Shown here in pieces: positions 23,332 through 35,749 of a stretch of DNA of 64,000 nt. Within the stretch, counting starts at the first letter, position 1. Every line of letters starts with the position of its first letter. Both the position numbers and the translations under genes were made by a program. The notes beneath the pieces are model-generated. The model was not told where the DNA came from. It made no database searches and was given only the letters and a program-made list of their open reading frames with translations. This DNA is from Neolentinus lepideus HHB14362 ss-1 (taxonomy: Eukaryota; Basidiomycota; Agaricomycetes; Gloeophyllales; Gloeophyllaceae). Where the stretch lies: the NCBI GenBank assembly GCA_001632425.1, contig KV425617.1:68154-132153 (forward strand), read 5' to 3'.

Positions 23332-26300
23332 ATGGTTGAGGCCGGCGATGGCAACATCAAGGTGGTTGTGCGATGCCGGCCCCTCAACTCGCGCGGTAAG
23401 CTGTGGATTTTTCGTGGTCTGAAAACATGCAACTGACGCATTCTTTTCAACTCTGCGCATCCTATGGAACGTAGAACTCGGGAAGGGCGCGAAGCCACTT
23501 ATTCGGATGCAAGGCAACCAGACGTTCCTTGATCCACCCGAAGCCGGTTCCGCGCAGGCAGGATCAGGTCGTGCGTCAGAACGGAAGACACTAGCGTTTG
23601 CATTTGACAAGAGTTACTGGTCTGCGGGGCCGAAGGACGAGCCTGGTTACGCCTCACAGCAAACATTATATGAAGATCTAGGGACGGAGTTATTAGAACA
23701 TGCATTCTCGGGGTTCAATGCATGTATTCTTGCATGTGAGTAGGGTCCTAGTGTTGTCCCTAACCCCACTTATTTTCTGTTCAAGATGGGCAAACTGGTA
23801 TGTCTGATGTGTCTGCTATATAGCGAGCGCTGACTAGTACGGGTGGAAAGGATCTGGGAAGTCTTACAGGTGAGTCTCTGGCTTCTGTCTCTGTCTCTAC
23901 GCTGCAGTCCTTAACCGTGTATATCCTAGTATGATGGGATGTGCGTGGTCCAGTTATTACGGTGTTGTCCAGACCCTAACCCTTGCGTGCAGACGGCGCC
24001 GACAAGGGGATCATTCCTTTGACATGTTGCGAACTGTTCAACCGCGTAGAACAGAAGAAGGCCCAAGATACAAACGTGAACTTTCAAGTTGAAGTCTCAT
24101 ATATCGAGGTTTGCACATAGATGCGCTATTCTATCATTGTCTTCCTTACTCCACTCCCATATAGATCTACAATGAGAAAGTCCGTGACCTGCTGAATCCG
24201 AAGAACTCCGGGAATCTGAGGGTACGAGAACACCCGAGTTTGGGACCATATGTCGAGGACTTGTCGAAGCTAGTGGTGAGCAGTTTCGACGGGATGATGA
24301 CATTGATGGACGAGGGCAACAAAGCACGGACGGTCGCTGCTACAAATATGAATGAGACATCATCCCGTTCCCACGCCGTGTTCACAGTCCTGCTCACGAT
24401 GAAGCGACATGATGATGACACCAACCTGGACACCGAGAAGGTCTCTAGAATCAAGTAGGTCTACGTCCATTCCGATGCCTGCGCGGTATTATCTGACGAA
24501 TGTCAGCTTGGTCGATTTGGCTGGATCTGAGCGTGCTAATTCTACTGGCGCCACCGGTCAACGGCTGAAGGAGGGTGCTAACATCAATAAGTCCCTGACC
24601 ACGCTTGGAAAGGTCATCTCAGCTTTGGCTATGGCCAGTCAAGCAGATCCTAAGAAAAAGAAGAAGGGAGGAGATGACTTCGTACCCTACCGTGATTCCG
24701 TATGTTATTGCCACACTTGAAAATCCTGCTTTCAAGAGATGTGCGACTCATATCTTTGCATGCTTAGGTATTAACCTGGCTGTTGAAGGATAGTTTGGGT
24801 GGTAACTCGAAAACAGCTATGATCGCGGCCATTTCACCTGCGGATTACGATGAGACACTGAGTACTCTTCGTTACGCCGACCAGGCCAAGAAGATTCGCA
24901 ACAAAGCCGTGATCAACGAAGACCCCAACGCGAAGCTCGTACGCGAGCTGAAGGAGGAGCTCGAGATGCTTCGCGCTCGTGTCTCGGGTTCCAGTGGGGA
25001 GGAGACCTATGACCCGAAGATCCCGGCTGAGAAGCAGAAGGTCACGTATCAGGCGAAGGATGGTACGCTGAAGACTGTGACGAAGGCCGAGTTGCAGGAG
25101 CATTTGGAGGCTAGCGAGAAGTTGATGCAAAGCTTGAATGAGACTTGGGAGGAGAAGATGATCAAGACGCAGGAGGTGCAGAAGGAGCGCGAGAAGGCGC
25201 TTGAGGAGTTGGGTATTACGGTTGAGAAGAATAATGTTGGTGTGCATACGCCGAAGAAGGTACGGAGGCCCTGTGAATATTCTGTTCATCAACCCCTGAC
25301 AGTGGTAAACAGATGCCTCATCTGGTCAACCTGGTAAGCGATGATCGTGTAGTTGGTACGCCGTGCTCACTTAGACTGACACTATAACACAGAATGAAGG
25401 TAATGGCAGCATGCCTGCTACTCTTTCGACGTGACTGACACGCTCGAATAGATCCTCTCATGAGCGAGTGTTTGATCTACCAACTGAAACCTGGTCAGAC
25501 AATGGTGAGGGCATTATCTCTAGTCACTTGGAACCGGTCTGAACCCCCATAGGTCGGATGCATCGACAATGACAAGCCTGCTGCAATCAGGCTGAGTGGA
25601 GAGAACATCTTGGAGGAGCACTGTTACTTCGAGAACGCCGACGGTAAAGTGACCCTTATTGGGCTCCCGAACGCTGTCACGGTGCGTGTAGTGATACCAC
25701 TAGTATATAATTAGGGTGCACTTATGACCTGATGCTAGTTCTTGAACGGTCGGCAAATTACTCCTGGTCAAGTAGGCTACGATTCGCAGCTGATCTCGTT
25801 GAATTCCATTACTAACTCCTGTGCTTCAGTCGTACAAGCTAAAGTCGGGTTTCCGTATCATCTTGGGTACGTGTCATAACTATGTCATATATGGGTCTAA
25901 CTTATGTTATGGGTGAACCGACGCAGGCGAACACCACGTCTTCCGGTTCAACAATCCTGAGGAGGTGCGCAAGCAGCGAGATCTGGCCGCTACAAAGTCG
26001 AAGTTATCCATGAGCATGTCTGCTGCTGATTTCGAAGCGGCCGCTGACGGTGAAGCCTCTCCTGCGCTCCCTAACAACGACGAGACGTCTACGTCTGCTG
26101 ATCCTGAGGATGTCGACTGGACATTCGCAAAGAGGGAAGCAGCGTTCTTCAAGCTGGGATTGGATCCGGCTCTGGACAACCTACCGGACGAAGACCTGAA
26201 CAAGCTTTTCGAGAAGATTACCAAGGTGAAGACGATGCGCGACCATCATGCGAAGTCTCGGCCGGAGAGTAGTCTCAGTCAAGCAGATGACATTTGGAGC

Positions 26301-29271
26301 GAGTCAGGTAGACCTGTCGCTAGTGATGTGCTAACGGACGATACCAGTGTGGATGTGTGGACTAACCACAGTAGTCCTGATATTGGTGGTCCACTGAAGG
26401 AGGTACAGAGTCAGCTGGAGGTTCAGCGTGTCGAGTTTGAGTCGCGACTGCAAGCCATTACGGAATCGTCCGAGGCCGAGGATCTAAAGGTTGAGAAGGA
26501 GCAGATGGAACATCAGTTGCAGCTTGTCAAGAACCAGATGAGGCGTCTGTTAGACGCCCGCGCACGGGGCGAGGATGTGGAAATGGAACCTATTGAGCCT
26601 GTTTTTTATACAGCGAAGCAGCTTCGGCTCATACGGAAGGTCCTCGACAAATGGCGCTCTCACAGAGCTTTCTCGATGGCCGAACTGGTATTGTCCAATG
26701 CTGTCCTTGTGAAGGAGGCGAATGTTATTAGGTTCGTTCCGCCCGCCCTGAAAGATTGCAACATCCTCATTCTCATTTTACAATAGCAAAGAACTGGAGA
26801 AAGATGTCAGCTACAATTTCACCGTCGCATCTGGAGGGTCTCTGGCTAGACCCACCTCCGCAGTCGACACTATCGCAGGTCTGGATGAATTTGGTGATGT
26901 TGCTGACCGTGCATTGGCATCGGCAACGCAGCCTTCGGTCGCTGTCAAGGTGCTCGACAAACGGCACAGTGCAATCTATGTCTGGTCTCTGGACCGCCTG
27001 CAGCAACAAATCCAGAGGATGCGCAATCTAACGACGTTCATTGATCGCCCATCATATTCCCGCCATTTCTCATCTGAGGATGCCTTCTATGACTCACCCC
27101 CACCTGAATACTCCTTCATCGGCAATGCTTTGATCTCGCTGGCCCCATTGTACCGTCGCTTGTCTTCAACTTCTGTGGTACCGATCTTCTGCAGATACAC
27201 CGCGGAAGCTATTGGCTCATGCCGTGTTGACATCAAGATAATCAACGTCGTCCAGTCACAGAAGTACCAAACAGCTTCGACGGCATCAACCCGTTCGTCG
27301 TCGCCTGTGCCAGGAGCTGTCCCTCCCGGAAGCAAGCTCAGCTTCTTCTTGACCGTCGACTCTGTCAAGGGTCTTTCATCCCATGATTTTTCGTCCGTTC
27401 ATCTTCAGGTTCGCTTGTCGTCCTTCGTTGGTCCGACCATCGCTGCCGAAGAAGTTTTCCCTTCGACAGCAATAGACATGGACACGTCGTCTCTATCGGA
27501 GCTGAAGTTCCGCCGTGCATTCTCAATAGCAGCCACCACGAAGGTCCTGGCCCACCTGCGACAAGGCTATGCGCCCGTTGAATTCTTCGCTTCTGTCCGG
27601 CCGACATACTTGGAGCGTCTAGAACGTTGGGACGAACTGAGGGAACAAAAGGGTTACTTCTCGTCTCCGTCGAGTACTACCTCGGAGCACGAGGCTCCAT
27701 TGATTGTGCCCCAACCCACTATGCGACGTTCTGAGACCGACTTCGTCGTTGAGCAGATTCATGATGTTGTTATGTGGACACAGATCTGTGAACTAGCTCC
27801 GAGTGGCGAATACGCGCCTGTATCTGTCCTCTCCCAAGGGTATCTCGATCCTGGTTCATTCACTTTGCACCAGGGGCTACAAAGACGGTTTGCGATCACC
27901 CTCAGTTCAAGCTCTGGCCGTCAGTTGCCTTGGCTAGAAATTACAAAAGCAAGGCTAGGAAACGTGCGATTGCTGGACGCCAAGGGCCGAATGCACGAGT
28001 CAACTTCGAAGGCACTAATCACGTTACCACTGTTGAAGGACCAGAAGGTGGAATTCAAACCCGACGGAAGTGGTTCGCTCAGCGCGGATGTTCTATGGGA
28101 CTCCAGCGTGCACGACTCTCTACTCCTGAACAGGGTCACGGCAGCAAATCAGCGCGTTCTATTGCAGCTTAGCTTGTTAGTTGCAGTAGAGACATGCAGC
28201 GACCCCATTCCCTTCAGCATGGACGTTGCAGTAACAATCCGGACTCGTGACGCCAGGCCACCCTCGAAGTTGATATCATTCTTGGGCACAACGAAAATTC
28301 TAACGAAGACCAGCACCATCTTCAACGTCCGCCTAACTCCCCCTTTGACACGTTCGCCAAAAGAACTGTGGCGGCTAGATACATCTGAGGTATACGTGCG
28401 TGGCGAGGAAACCCTTTCTACCTGGAAGCCACGTGGTATCTCTATAGTCGAAGACTATTCACGGCTAGTGAAGACGGAACGACGTGCAGCAGATGTCCAG
28501 GCTGTTCGCGTGATTCTGACAGCTTCCGCTCAGAAGCCAGCTCCAGAAGGTCTTCTGACTTGGGGTTCAGAAGACTTGCTTCGTAAATCCGTGGAAATGT
28601 GGCAGAAGAAGTTCGGTCATCATGGTGAAGTGAGTAAATCTTGTTGTCTATGGTTCATCTCCTCACCTCCTGGTTTCAGATTGTCCTTAGCCAAGAACCA
28701 TCAGATACGGATGGTTCCATCTCGTCGCCTGGCGTGCGAACTCCTGATACGGAGTCGTTAGAGTCGATGAAACTCATCGGCAATGCGAAACTAGTACCTC
28801 GCAGGTACGTTTACTGAATTGAACACTGTTCGAGAGACTGAACGTAGCGTCTATAGCGACACGCCGCTCAAGAAGGGTCATTTGATGATTCTCACAGATG
28901 CTAGTCATAATGTGTGGGAGAAACGGTGGTTTGTTCTTCGAAGGTATGCTTGCCACAATGGCATATGGAATGCACGCTCAATTCGCGTATTAGACCTTAC
29001 CTCCACATATACGCGCACTCCAATGAATTGGAAGAACTTGGCGTTGTTAGTCTGAGCGGTGTCAATGTGGAGAGCAATCCGGACATGGAAACATTGCTAG
29101 GGGTGAGTCCATGTATTCTTCTCGTTGACAGCATCTTTCTCATCAATGCCTTAGAGACGATTCTCGTTCACACTCTTTACCTCATCAAATTCTTACGCAC
29201 TCTCTGCTCCGAACCTCAAGGAACTGCAGTTATGGACAACTAAACTCGATCCGACGCGTCTCCCATCTTGA
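23332..29271 (+). CDS. Kinesin-3 motor (Unc104/KIF1-like)
   Basis: This plus-end microtubule motor carries early endosomes and other vesicles in hyphae. The N-terminal motor domain begins [18 protein letters not shown]. Its P-loop (YGQTGSGKSYSMMG) is assembled across exons. Switch I is [13 protein letters not shown], switch II is [17 protein letters not shown], and the neck region is [24 protein letters not shown] coiled coil and an FHA domain follow (about 25.3-25.95 kb; [29 protein letters not shown]). Next come KIF1B and DUF3694-type stalk segments in the long exon 26.9-28.6 kb, and a C-terminal PH domain ([34 protein letters not shown]). The protein ends LDPTRLPS. The FHA plus PH architecture defines kinesin-3. 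Length is roughly 1,650 residues. Early exons are very short. Confidence 0.94.
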
Positions 29272-29624
29272 CACAGCGAGTCACATCTCTTTGCTCTGGT
29301 GCAATTGGTCGCTTTTATATACAGTACGTCTATTCCGAAAATATTGTTCTATTCGCATACCCTTGTCGTTTTATGATATCATGGCTAGAATCTTGCATTG
29401 CATACCTATTCACATGTAGTCCTTATTTCGATATACGACTGTTACGAACTGATATATTTTCTGTTCCCTATTATCTTTGTACGATGTGGAAATGTCCTGG
29501 GAATAATAATGACAGAGCCGACAGAGAAAAAATTATGCTTCGTAGAGGGGGACTAATTATCCATGTCACGACTTGGGCTTACATGTGCGCGGTTGAACGC
29601 GTCATGGCGGCCATTGGCTTTGCC
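29272..29624. other. Convergent intergenic region
   Basis: About 350 nt between two convergent genes (kinesin-3 and the methyltransferase-GT8 gene). It should hold both 3' UTRs. No gene was recognised. Confidence 0.5.
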
Positions 29625-31244
29625 TCAGAAGTCGTTCCTGTGCATTGCAGCTAAGCGCGCTTCCAGCTCCTGGACGACGGATGTGATTGCATTCGCCGTC
29701 TCCCGTGCGACCATTGCCTTGTATTGTGAAGAACGACGGTACCCCGGCGAAACTGTTCTTTCCAAGGTTTCCCACCATTCTGTCTGGAATGGGTGCTCGG
29801 GAGACCCAGCATAGCCCCAAGGTTTCGCTGTGAATGGTTGAACCCATGGGTTCAATACTATAGCAGCCCCAGGATGCACTGGCCCAGTGAAGTGCACAAT
29901 AGCTGGATCCTTAAGCTCGTTGTAGTCGATCACCTCGCGATCAGGGGAGGGTATGTCTGCGTACGTTCCCAGTCCTTGGGCATTCCAGGTGAGACTAATT
30001 TTCATCCAATCTCCGCTGAAGTGTTCGTTTAACACATCTTGATCCTTAAAACTGTAAGAAAACCCCTCGTCTTTTGCTAAAGCAAAGAGTTCATCGGTTT
30101 TCAGACGTATTTTGGTTAAGTCGAGCAGCATTACCCCAGCGTTGAAATACGGGTTTCTCCCCACCCTGTTATGACCCATTGGATAACCCACATCCAGAGC
30201 GGCTGCACAAGAGCTGCCCTTCATGTCCGTTCTCCACAAGTCCAGGACCGGTTTCCGAATCAAAGTGTCCGCATCCAGGTAGAGGACTCGTTCTACCGGC
30301 AGGACTTTGATCATGTCTAATTTGGCCCAAACGGCACCGTGCTGGGAAGTCAAGCTATCTTGGGGTAAGTCGATGAAAAGAATGCTGACATCCTGCTTAT
30401 CCAACGCTGCTGATGCTATCTTCTTCTTGCTGCCTTCGGATATACCGCAATCTACCACATAGATCCTCATCTTCCCCTGGTTATTATCGACTAAACCTCG
30501 GATGGTTACGGCTGCCGGCATGGCGTAGCCTTCGTCGACGGTAAGTGCTATATTCATGGCATATCCAAACGCGTCATCGTCTGCTTGAACCCCCTGATCA
30601 TCCTTCAGGAGAAAGCCGATACGCATATCGGATTTCTTCTGGATAATCACTTGGTGGTGGGAGGAGCTGGAAAGCCGCTCGTACTCTCCCTCGTGTAAGG
30701 CGAGGAAGGCATCTATCCCCCGCTTGGGATGATGGATGCTCTCCTCGGGTTCCACATCCCAATGGTAGTCATCGAAAATGATCACTGCCCCGTCGTTGGC
30801 CAAACGCCAAGTGAGCTCTCCGTCCAAGAGTGTGTCGTCAGCCTCATGAGAACCATCCACGTACACCCAGTCAAAGCCTCTGCTCTTGGACTGGACATGT
30901 TCGTGAAGGAGCCTCATGAGACCCGGCATTGAGAATTCATCGATAACTCGGAACTTCTTGCCTGTCAATGTCAAGTTATGCACCAACTTCCTGTACCTCT
31001 CCCTGCCTGCAGGTGCTGCCATGAGGTCAAAGTGGTCGATACAAACGACCTCGCCTCCGTCGGCGCAGAGTTCATTGAGCAGGAAGACCGCGGAACGACC
31101 CTCCCAGGAACCTATCTCAAGGATACGTGGAGAAGGTTTCACTAGAGGGAATAGCACCTTCCATGTATCGATATTGAACGAGAACCAGTCCTGAGATGGG
31201 GTAAACATGTAGTCCCTCTCAACGGGTGATGTAATGGTTTCCAT
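29625..31244 (-). CDS. Methyltransferase-GT8 glycosyltransferase fusion
   Basis: This is a 539-residue protein in one uninterrupted exon. Residues about 1-205 form a class I SAM-dependent methyltransferase of the Methyltransf_24 kind: motif I ILEIGSWEGRSAVF at 41-54, VVCIDHFD at 67-74, WVYVDGSHEADDTLLDGEL at 126-143 and IIFDDYHWD. Residues about 207-500 form a GT8-type glycosyltransferase: metal-binding DAD at 324-326 in RVLYLDADTLI, YFNAGVMLLDL, FKDQDVLNEHF, and the C-terminal IVHFTG and KPW pieces. It has no signal peptide or membrane segment, so it is presumably cytosolic. Donor sugar and methyl acceptor are unknown. A TATATATAAGG box lies about 150 bp upstream. Lack of introns in an intron-rich region hints at a retrocopy or horizontal origin. 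Confidence 0.88.
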   Translation of the reverse strand: METITSPVERDYMFTPSQDWFSFNIDTWKVLFPLVKPSPRILEIGSWEGRSAVFLLNELCADGGEVVCIDHFDLMAAPAGRERYRKLVHNLTLTGKKFRVIDEFSMPGLMRLLHEHVQSKSRGFDWVYVDGSHEADDTLLDGELTWRLANDGAVIIFDDYHWDVEPEESIHHPKRGIDAFLALHEGEYERLSSSSHHQVIIQKKSDMRIGFLLKDDQGVQADDDAFGYAMNIALTVDEGYAMPAAVTIRGLVDNNQGKMRIYVVDCGISEGSKKKIASAALDKQDVSILFIDLPQDSLTSQHGAVWAKLDMIKVLPVERVLYLDADTLIRKPVLDLWRTDMKGSSCAAALDVGYPMGHNRVGRNPYFNAGVMLLDLTKIRLKTDELFALAKDEGFSYSFKDQDVLNEHFSGDWMKISLTWNAQGLGTYADIPSPDREVIDYNELKDPAIVHFTGPVHPGAAIVLNPWVQPFTAKPWGYAGSPEHPFQTEWWETLERTVSPGYRRSSQYKAMVARETANAITSVVQELEARLAAMHRNDF

Positions 31245-31394
31245 TTCTGGATCTAGTGGTCATTAAAATACTCATTATGATTATTCGCAGTCAGGATCTA
31301 AGGAGATGTTCTCACCTGTTGTGTAATTCGATGTTGTTCTGAGTAGCTCTAGGCGGGTGATTTCGCTGGAAGTTTCGACGCATCGATGGTGAGC

Positions 31395-31405
31395 CTTATA
31401 TATGA
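31395..31405 (-). promoter_or_regulatory. TATA box upstream of the methyltransferase-GT8 gene
   Basis: A strong TATATATAAGG-type box on the minus strand, about 150 bp before the ATG at 31244. Confidence 0.5.
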
Positions 31406-32189
31406 CTCCTCCACTGCGACTTCTGCAGTAACGTATGCATCTGTGGCGTGACACAGTGCGATCGTTCTGACTACTGCAAGTATGTGCACATGCTATATCA
31501 AGATCCGAGGGAATTTCAAGCCTAGTCGTTCAGGGAGGCAGCGCAGTAAGCGGCTAATCCACTCAGATATGAAAATCAGCGCTTCTAGCCCGAAATATCG
31601 CTGGCTGCGCATGCGCCGCATTCAAGCTTACCGCGCATTTCTTTGGACGGCTGTCAAACCAGACTCCCTGTTGTGCATATGAATTGACATACCAAGTCTT
31701 GTTTAGAGGTCACGTATCAAGTCCATGAATTAGTAGGATCAGAAGCTATAGTAGACTGCTCTTCCCAACACATTGACCTGCAGGGCGCACTACCACGACC
31801 ACCAAACCAATGCAGGTGCGAGTATCGCCGGAAATGATGCTCGCTTCCGGAGTCTTGGTATTGCAATAATGGTGGTCCACACAGGTTTCTTCCATCCATA
31901 CGGGTAGACTTCTAACTGGCATCAGGAAATGCGAATATCTCCGGACGTTGACGGCTTCTCTACAGCTCTTCACGTGCCAGATGGAGACGCGTACTCCAGA
32001 TGATGGCCTGAATACACCATCAATCTCGGTTTTCAACTGCGAGTCTGCGTCGTTCCAAACGTGCCTGCCGTTATGGAGTCCAGCGACACGCGCCTTGACA
32101 TTTTTTCGTGCGTTCGGATCCCTTGACCCGTGATCGCGGCTAACAAATTACAATAAATTGACAAGAGATTGGCAAATGTGTACTAGAAA
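31406..32189. other. Gene-poor region
   Basis: About 780 nt with only short frames lacking coding features. No RNA gene or repeat was recognised. Confidence 0.45.
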
Positions 32190-32649
32190 TCATGACACAA
32201 CAAACCACCAGGTGATATTGATTGGGCCGCTGGATAGGGGCGCGAATTGTGCGAAAAATTTGGGATCCAGAGCAATATCATCGTCCCCACATGCATAGCA
32301 TATGTCCTTGACAGTGCCATACAATGGCCCAGTGTCATTGGCTTCCGGTTCGACAAACTCCTGATCAAGCTTTATTCCAAAACAGATGAGGTGCGTACTT
32401 ACTCTGCACACCAACGGTTGCACAACTGTAGTTGGAATAAAGATGTGCAGAAATAGCGACAGTGTTCGGATTGGAAGCGTTTGCGCCGCAAGATGCGCCC
32501 ATCCCTGGCTCATACCAGGTTCCTGAAAAACGCTCAATATGAACCCCTGCAGCTAGGAAAACAAGCGGTATACCTTGTCCTGATATTGCGCGGCTGGGAC
32601 CCAATAGCGTCACTAGCATGAATGCGGTGAAGAGGAGTCTTAATATCAT
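32190..32649 (-). CDS. Small secreted double-psi beta-barrel (barwin/RlpA-like) protein
   Basis: A three-exon gene encodes about 115 residues. The N-terminus MILRLLFTAFMLVTLLGPSRA is a clear signal peptide. The mature part starts GTWYEPGMGASCGANASNPN, matching the G-T-[WF]-Y opening of fungal RlpA-like/barwin-type DPBB proteins. It continues VAISAHLY and NDTGPLYGTVKDICYACGDDD-type motifs and ends ALDPKFFAQFA...ITWWFVVS, the family's usual last strand. Intron 1 splits GQ/GTWYEP (GTATAC donor). Intron 2 (GTAAGT donor) best joins VGVQ to TNDTGP. Such proteins are secreted, loosen or bind wall polysaccharide, and often appear as effector candidates; lytic activity is not shown. A TATAAAT lies at 32731-32737. 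Confidence 0.8.
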
Positions 32650-33502
32650 GTTGAAGGTAACTTGGCATCAACCTGTTGAGGAGATGCAATGGTGATCAGT
32701 GTGGTTCTATACTTGCAGTCTTCGACACTGATTTATAGGTGCGCTATTTTCCCGTAAAATTATGAAACAAACCGAAATGATCCCGTCTTGCATGGCTATG
32801 TGGAGTAAGATACAACCATCATGCTGAAATCGATTCTATTCTGGCGTTAGCATGGCACTGACAACGCAAGGCACCACGACGCATGCGCAGGCGAGCAGAG
32901 GTGGGACCAAGTGGGCGGAGCCGTCGTGCGTCCTACCAGCGTGCCTATGTAGCACCCACGGGCCACCACATCGCTTCAAGGATGCCGCTCGCGGTTCGTC
33001 CGGATGTTACCGTCCGGTCAAATACTGTGTTACACACGCTATCATACACGTTTTGATGGCTGAACACCTCGGTCTGGCATTTTCGCTGCGAACGCCCTTT
33101 TATGCTACAACCTATCAAGGTCCTACAGCGGTGGACTTCATCTGGTTGCTTGTATAGAAGGATTTGCAATTTTGATGAGTGTAAATTTCGCCATGTAGCT
33201 GATGCTGATATCTCCGTCTTGCCACCAGACTGCACCGCTTTCAGGACAGGGCACTGTAACATGACACACCGTTTCACATTCCCCATAACATTGTACATAG
33301 AACTCGTCCGTTTGGTGAGATGTGGCGCCTATTACTTTCCCAATTCTGTACTTTGCATCCATGGGACAAGTAAGTCATAGCTCCTCTCATAACAAGGTCC
33401 AGTCGAATTAAACACTGATTCTCCTTGCCGACAGTATCAAAAATTTCAGTTCATCGCACCGTGGGCGAGTAGGATTTCCAAAATCATGTGCTGTCATGTC
33501 TT
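32650..33502. other. Gene-poor region upstream of two divergent genes
   Basis: About 850 nt between the divergently read secreted-protein and membrane-protein genes. A TATA-like TATAAAT (minus strand) at 32731-32737 suits the secreted protein. A 74-codon minus frame at 33138-33362 is not supported. Confidence 0.45.
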
Positions 33503-35042
33503 ATGACCTTGGGTCAGATCTCCAGCTTACTCTATGGCACGTCGCTAGATCGCTACCGTTTCTTTGCCAATAAACTCACTGTTTAAGCCATTAGGCGCAT
33601 ACCTGGTGGTATTTTCCACCGCCGTATACCTTCTGGTATCTCGTACAGTGGAACATCGCGCCCAGAAATATTTGCTTATAGCCATGACGCTACTGTTGGC
33701 GGCCATGACTGGTCAGACAATAGCATACTTTGTGAACGACTTCCTCGCGTTCGAGATTGCTGCCGACAGTACGGTAGAGACTGCTAGCGGAGTGAGAGTG
33801 ACGGATATCGCCAATATCCTCGCTTGCATGGGAGACGCATTCAACGTCGCTAGCTTGTGGGTGTCAATGCTCTTCGGTAAACATCTAGCAGGAGCTTAAA
33901 TCACAGAACAGTCTCATCGCAGACACGATACTCGTAAGCGCCTTCAAGCCACGCCACCCTCGCATTGTTGCTAAACGATGGCCCAGATATGGAGATACTT
34001 CCTTGTTTGCAATCGATCCTTCAGAAGTGTTCTATTTCCCATTGCAATGTTAGTCTCGGTATGCTGTGAGTGCCACCGCCCACTCATGTCAAGCTCGTAC
34101 TCATCCATGATTTTTGTATTAATGCAGTGTGCGGATTTACCATCATGGGTATTGACATCAAATTATACTACCTAAGACTCGAAACCCCTCCTTCAGCCAC
34201 CGGTCCACCCGCAATATGGTTAAAACTATCTGACGCGTTGACCTACCTCAATATAGTCTATTATGCCACATCCGTTGCTACTAATGTCTATACGTCTGGT
34301 CTCATTGGTGGGTAATCTTCTCGAGAATGATATATCGCGCCTGACTTCTCTGGAAGCGTTCCGAATCTGGCAAGTGACTCGCGAAGTCCGTAACATTGTT
34401 GGGCACAGTCACGGCAAGAAGTTTATGAACGCATCTCTAATGATGTACTGTACATATCTATCAGACCTTTTCTGTGTTCTCACTAGTGCCTTCAGTGTCG
34501 AATCGGGTGCCATTTACTCCGCATGTCTCCTGCTCGCGATTATTGTCGAACCAATAAGTTCTGTCCCCAACCTCTCTGTAAGTATTGTCTTCTCCCGTAT
34601 CGCATAACGTAGCATTGAACACATAATCGTCTAGCGCATTGTTGATGTCATCGTCTTCTATGCATCGGTACGTAGCTTTGGAAGCGGAACTACTCCATTT
34701 CGCACTCAACGTGTCGTTGGATAGGGCATTGTGCCGACTCTTCTCGTCGTCCTTATCGGTCTGAACAAGGCGACGGTGCAAACGACATACCCAACACTGC
34801 ATATCAGTGATGTCGAGATGGGATGCGAGGATGGATTGCAGGACAAGCCTCTGCCCAAGGCCGGGCCTATTCCTCTCCGAGTTTCGCGCATCTTGGGCGA
34901 AATTAGCATACCACAAACGTGGCTAGACGACGATTGTCGAGAGGTGTCCAGTCACGGACAGTCGGAGACGGTGTATTCATCATGTTCGAGAGTGGCGTAT
35001 CGGGCTTCTGCAGGGACTGGCGCTGGTCGTAGCGGAGTGTAA
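33503..35042 (+). CDS. Multi-pass membrane protein, Agaricomycete 7-TM-like family
   Basis: This protein of unknown function resembles the large lineage-specific 7-transmembrane families of mushrooms. Hydrophobic stretches in order include GAYLVVFSTAVYLLVS, KYLLIAMTLLLAAMTGQTIAYF, a segment around 34080-34160 with CGFTIMGIDIKLYYLRLE, SDALTYLNIVYYATSVATNVY, TYLSDLFCVLTSAFSVESGAIYS and GIVPTLLVVLIGLNKA. The last motif (GI-PTL--++-GL) is typical before the cytosolic tail. The tail is hydrophilic and ends GTGAGRSGV. The 5' end is uncertain. ATG 33503 gives MTLGQISSLLYG, which would flow into GAYLVVF, but no clean GT donor joins them. It lies between the two glycosylation genes; no functional link is proven. 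Confidence 0.6.
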
Positions 35043-35749
35043 AGAAATTGAGGCGCTACTGATCCCGTATTACATAGCCTGGCGGACTGTATTCCAGGGT
35101 CTTCATTTTGTTTCATCTAATGTATTGCTAGCTCGCCTCGCATAATTCGTAAACCAGGAGCTGCAAACTGCTTAGCTGTAGGGCTGCCGTAAGAGCAATT
35201 ATAAACGCCCAGACTGTGTTGTATTAGTCACTCGCCTCAAGACAATTATCGAACTAGTCTTTCGACCGAGTGGTGCAGACTCCTCAGTGACAGCGCGGCA
35301 GCAATGGCACCCATCGAGCACCGGATTCGTCTTCCGATGAGCATGCCATGATTATGCTGCGACGACCAGGAGGAATGCAGTACCATTCTTTTCTCGAATG
35401 ACATGAAATTACTATGCGAGCGATCTACAAGCGCCCAACGAATAACGATGTCCTAGGATCTCTTCTTTTCCGTGGATCACGGTGTTTGACAACTGTCAAC
35501 GCCCTTCTTGCTACAGCACCGTTGGGTCGGAGCTCAGCATGATAGCTTTCCCGACACCCAGATACAGGTACTCTTGTTCAGTGGAACGTCCGCAGTGACA
35601 CATTCTATATAGGTGGTGACTGCTGCCGTGCACGTGTGCATAGCCTGCCGCAGTATCTCGAAGCTTCCTGTAGATCGAGCAGCGCACACCCGATACGTAT
35701 ATAGTCCTTCAAGTAGTTCACAAGGTGCATCATACTTGAATCGTCTACA
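35043..35749. other. Upstream region of the epimerase-glycosyltransferase gene
   Basis: About 700 nt with no supported gene. A TATATAG sequence at 35698-35704 sits some 45 bp before the next ATG and may be its TATA box. Confidence 0.45.

Noticed and set aside
33138..33362. 74-codon minus-strand frame (starts MDAKYRIGKVIGATSH)
   Set aside because: It has some coding character, but no family match, no splice partners and no promoter signal that I could identify.
33503..35042. Idea that the multi-pass protein is the STE3 receptor for the pheromone
   Set aside because: Its motifs (GIVPTLLVVLIGL and others) fit other Agaricomycete membrane families, and STE3 signature segments are not seen.
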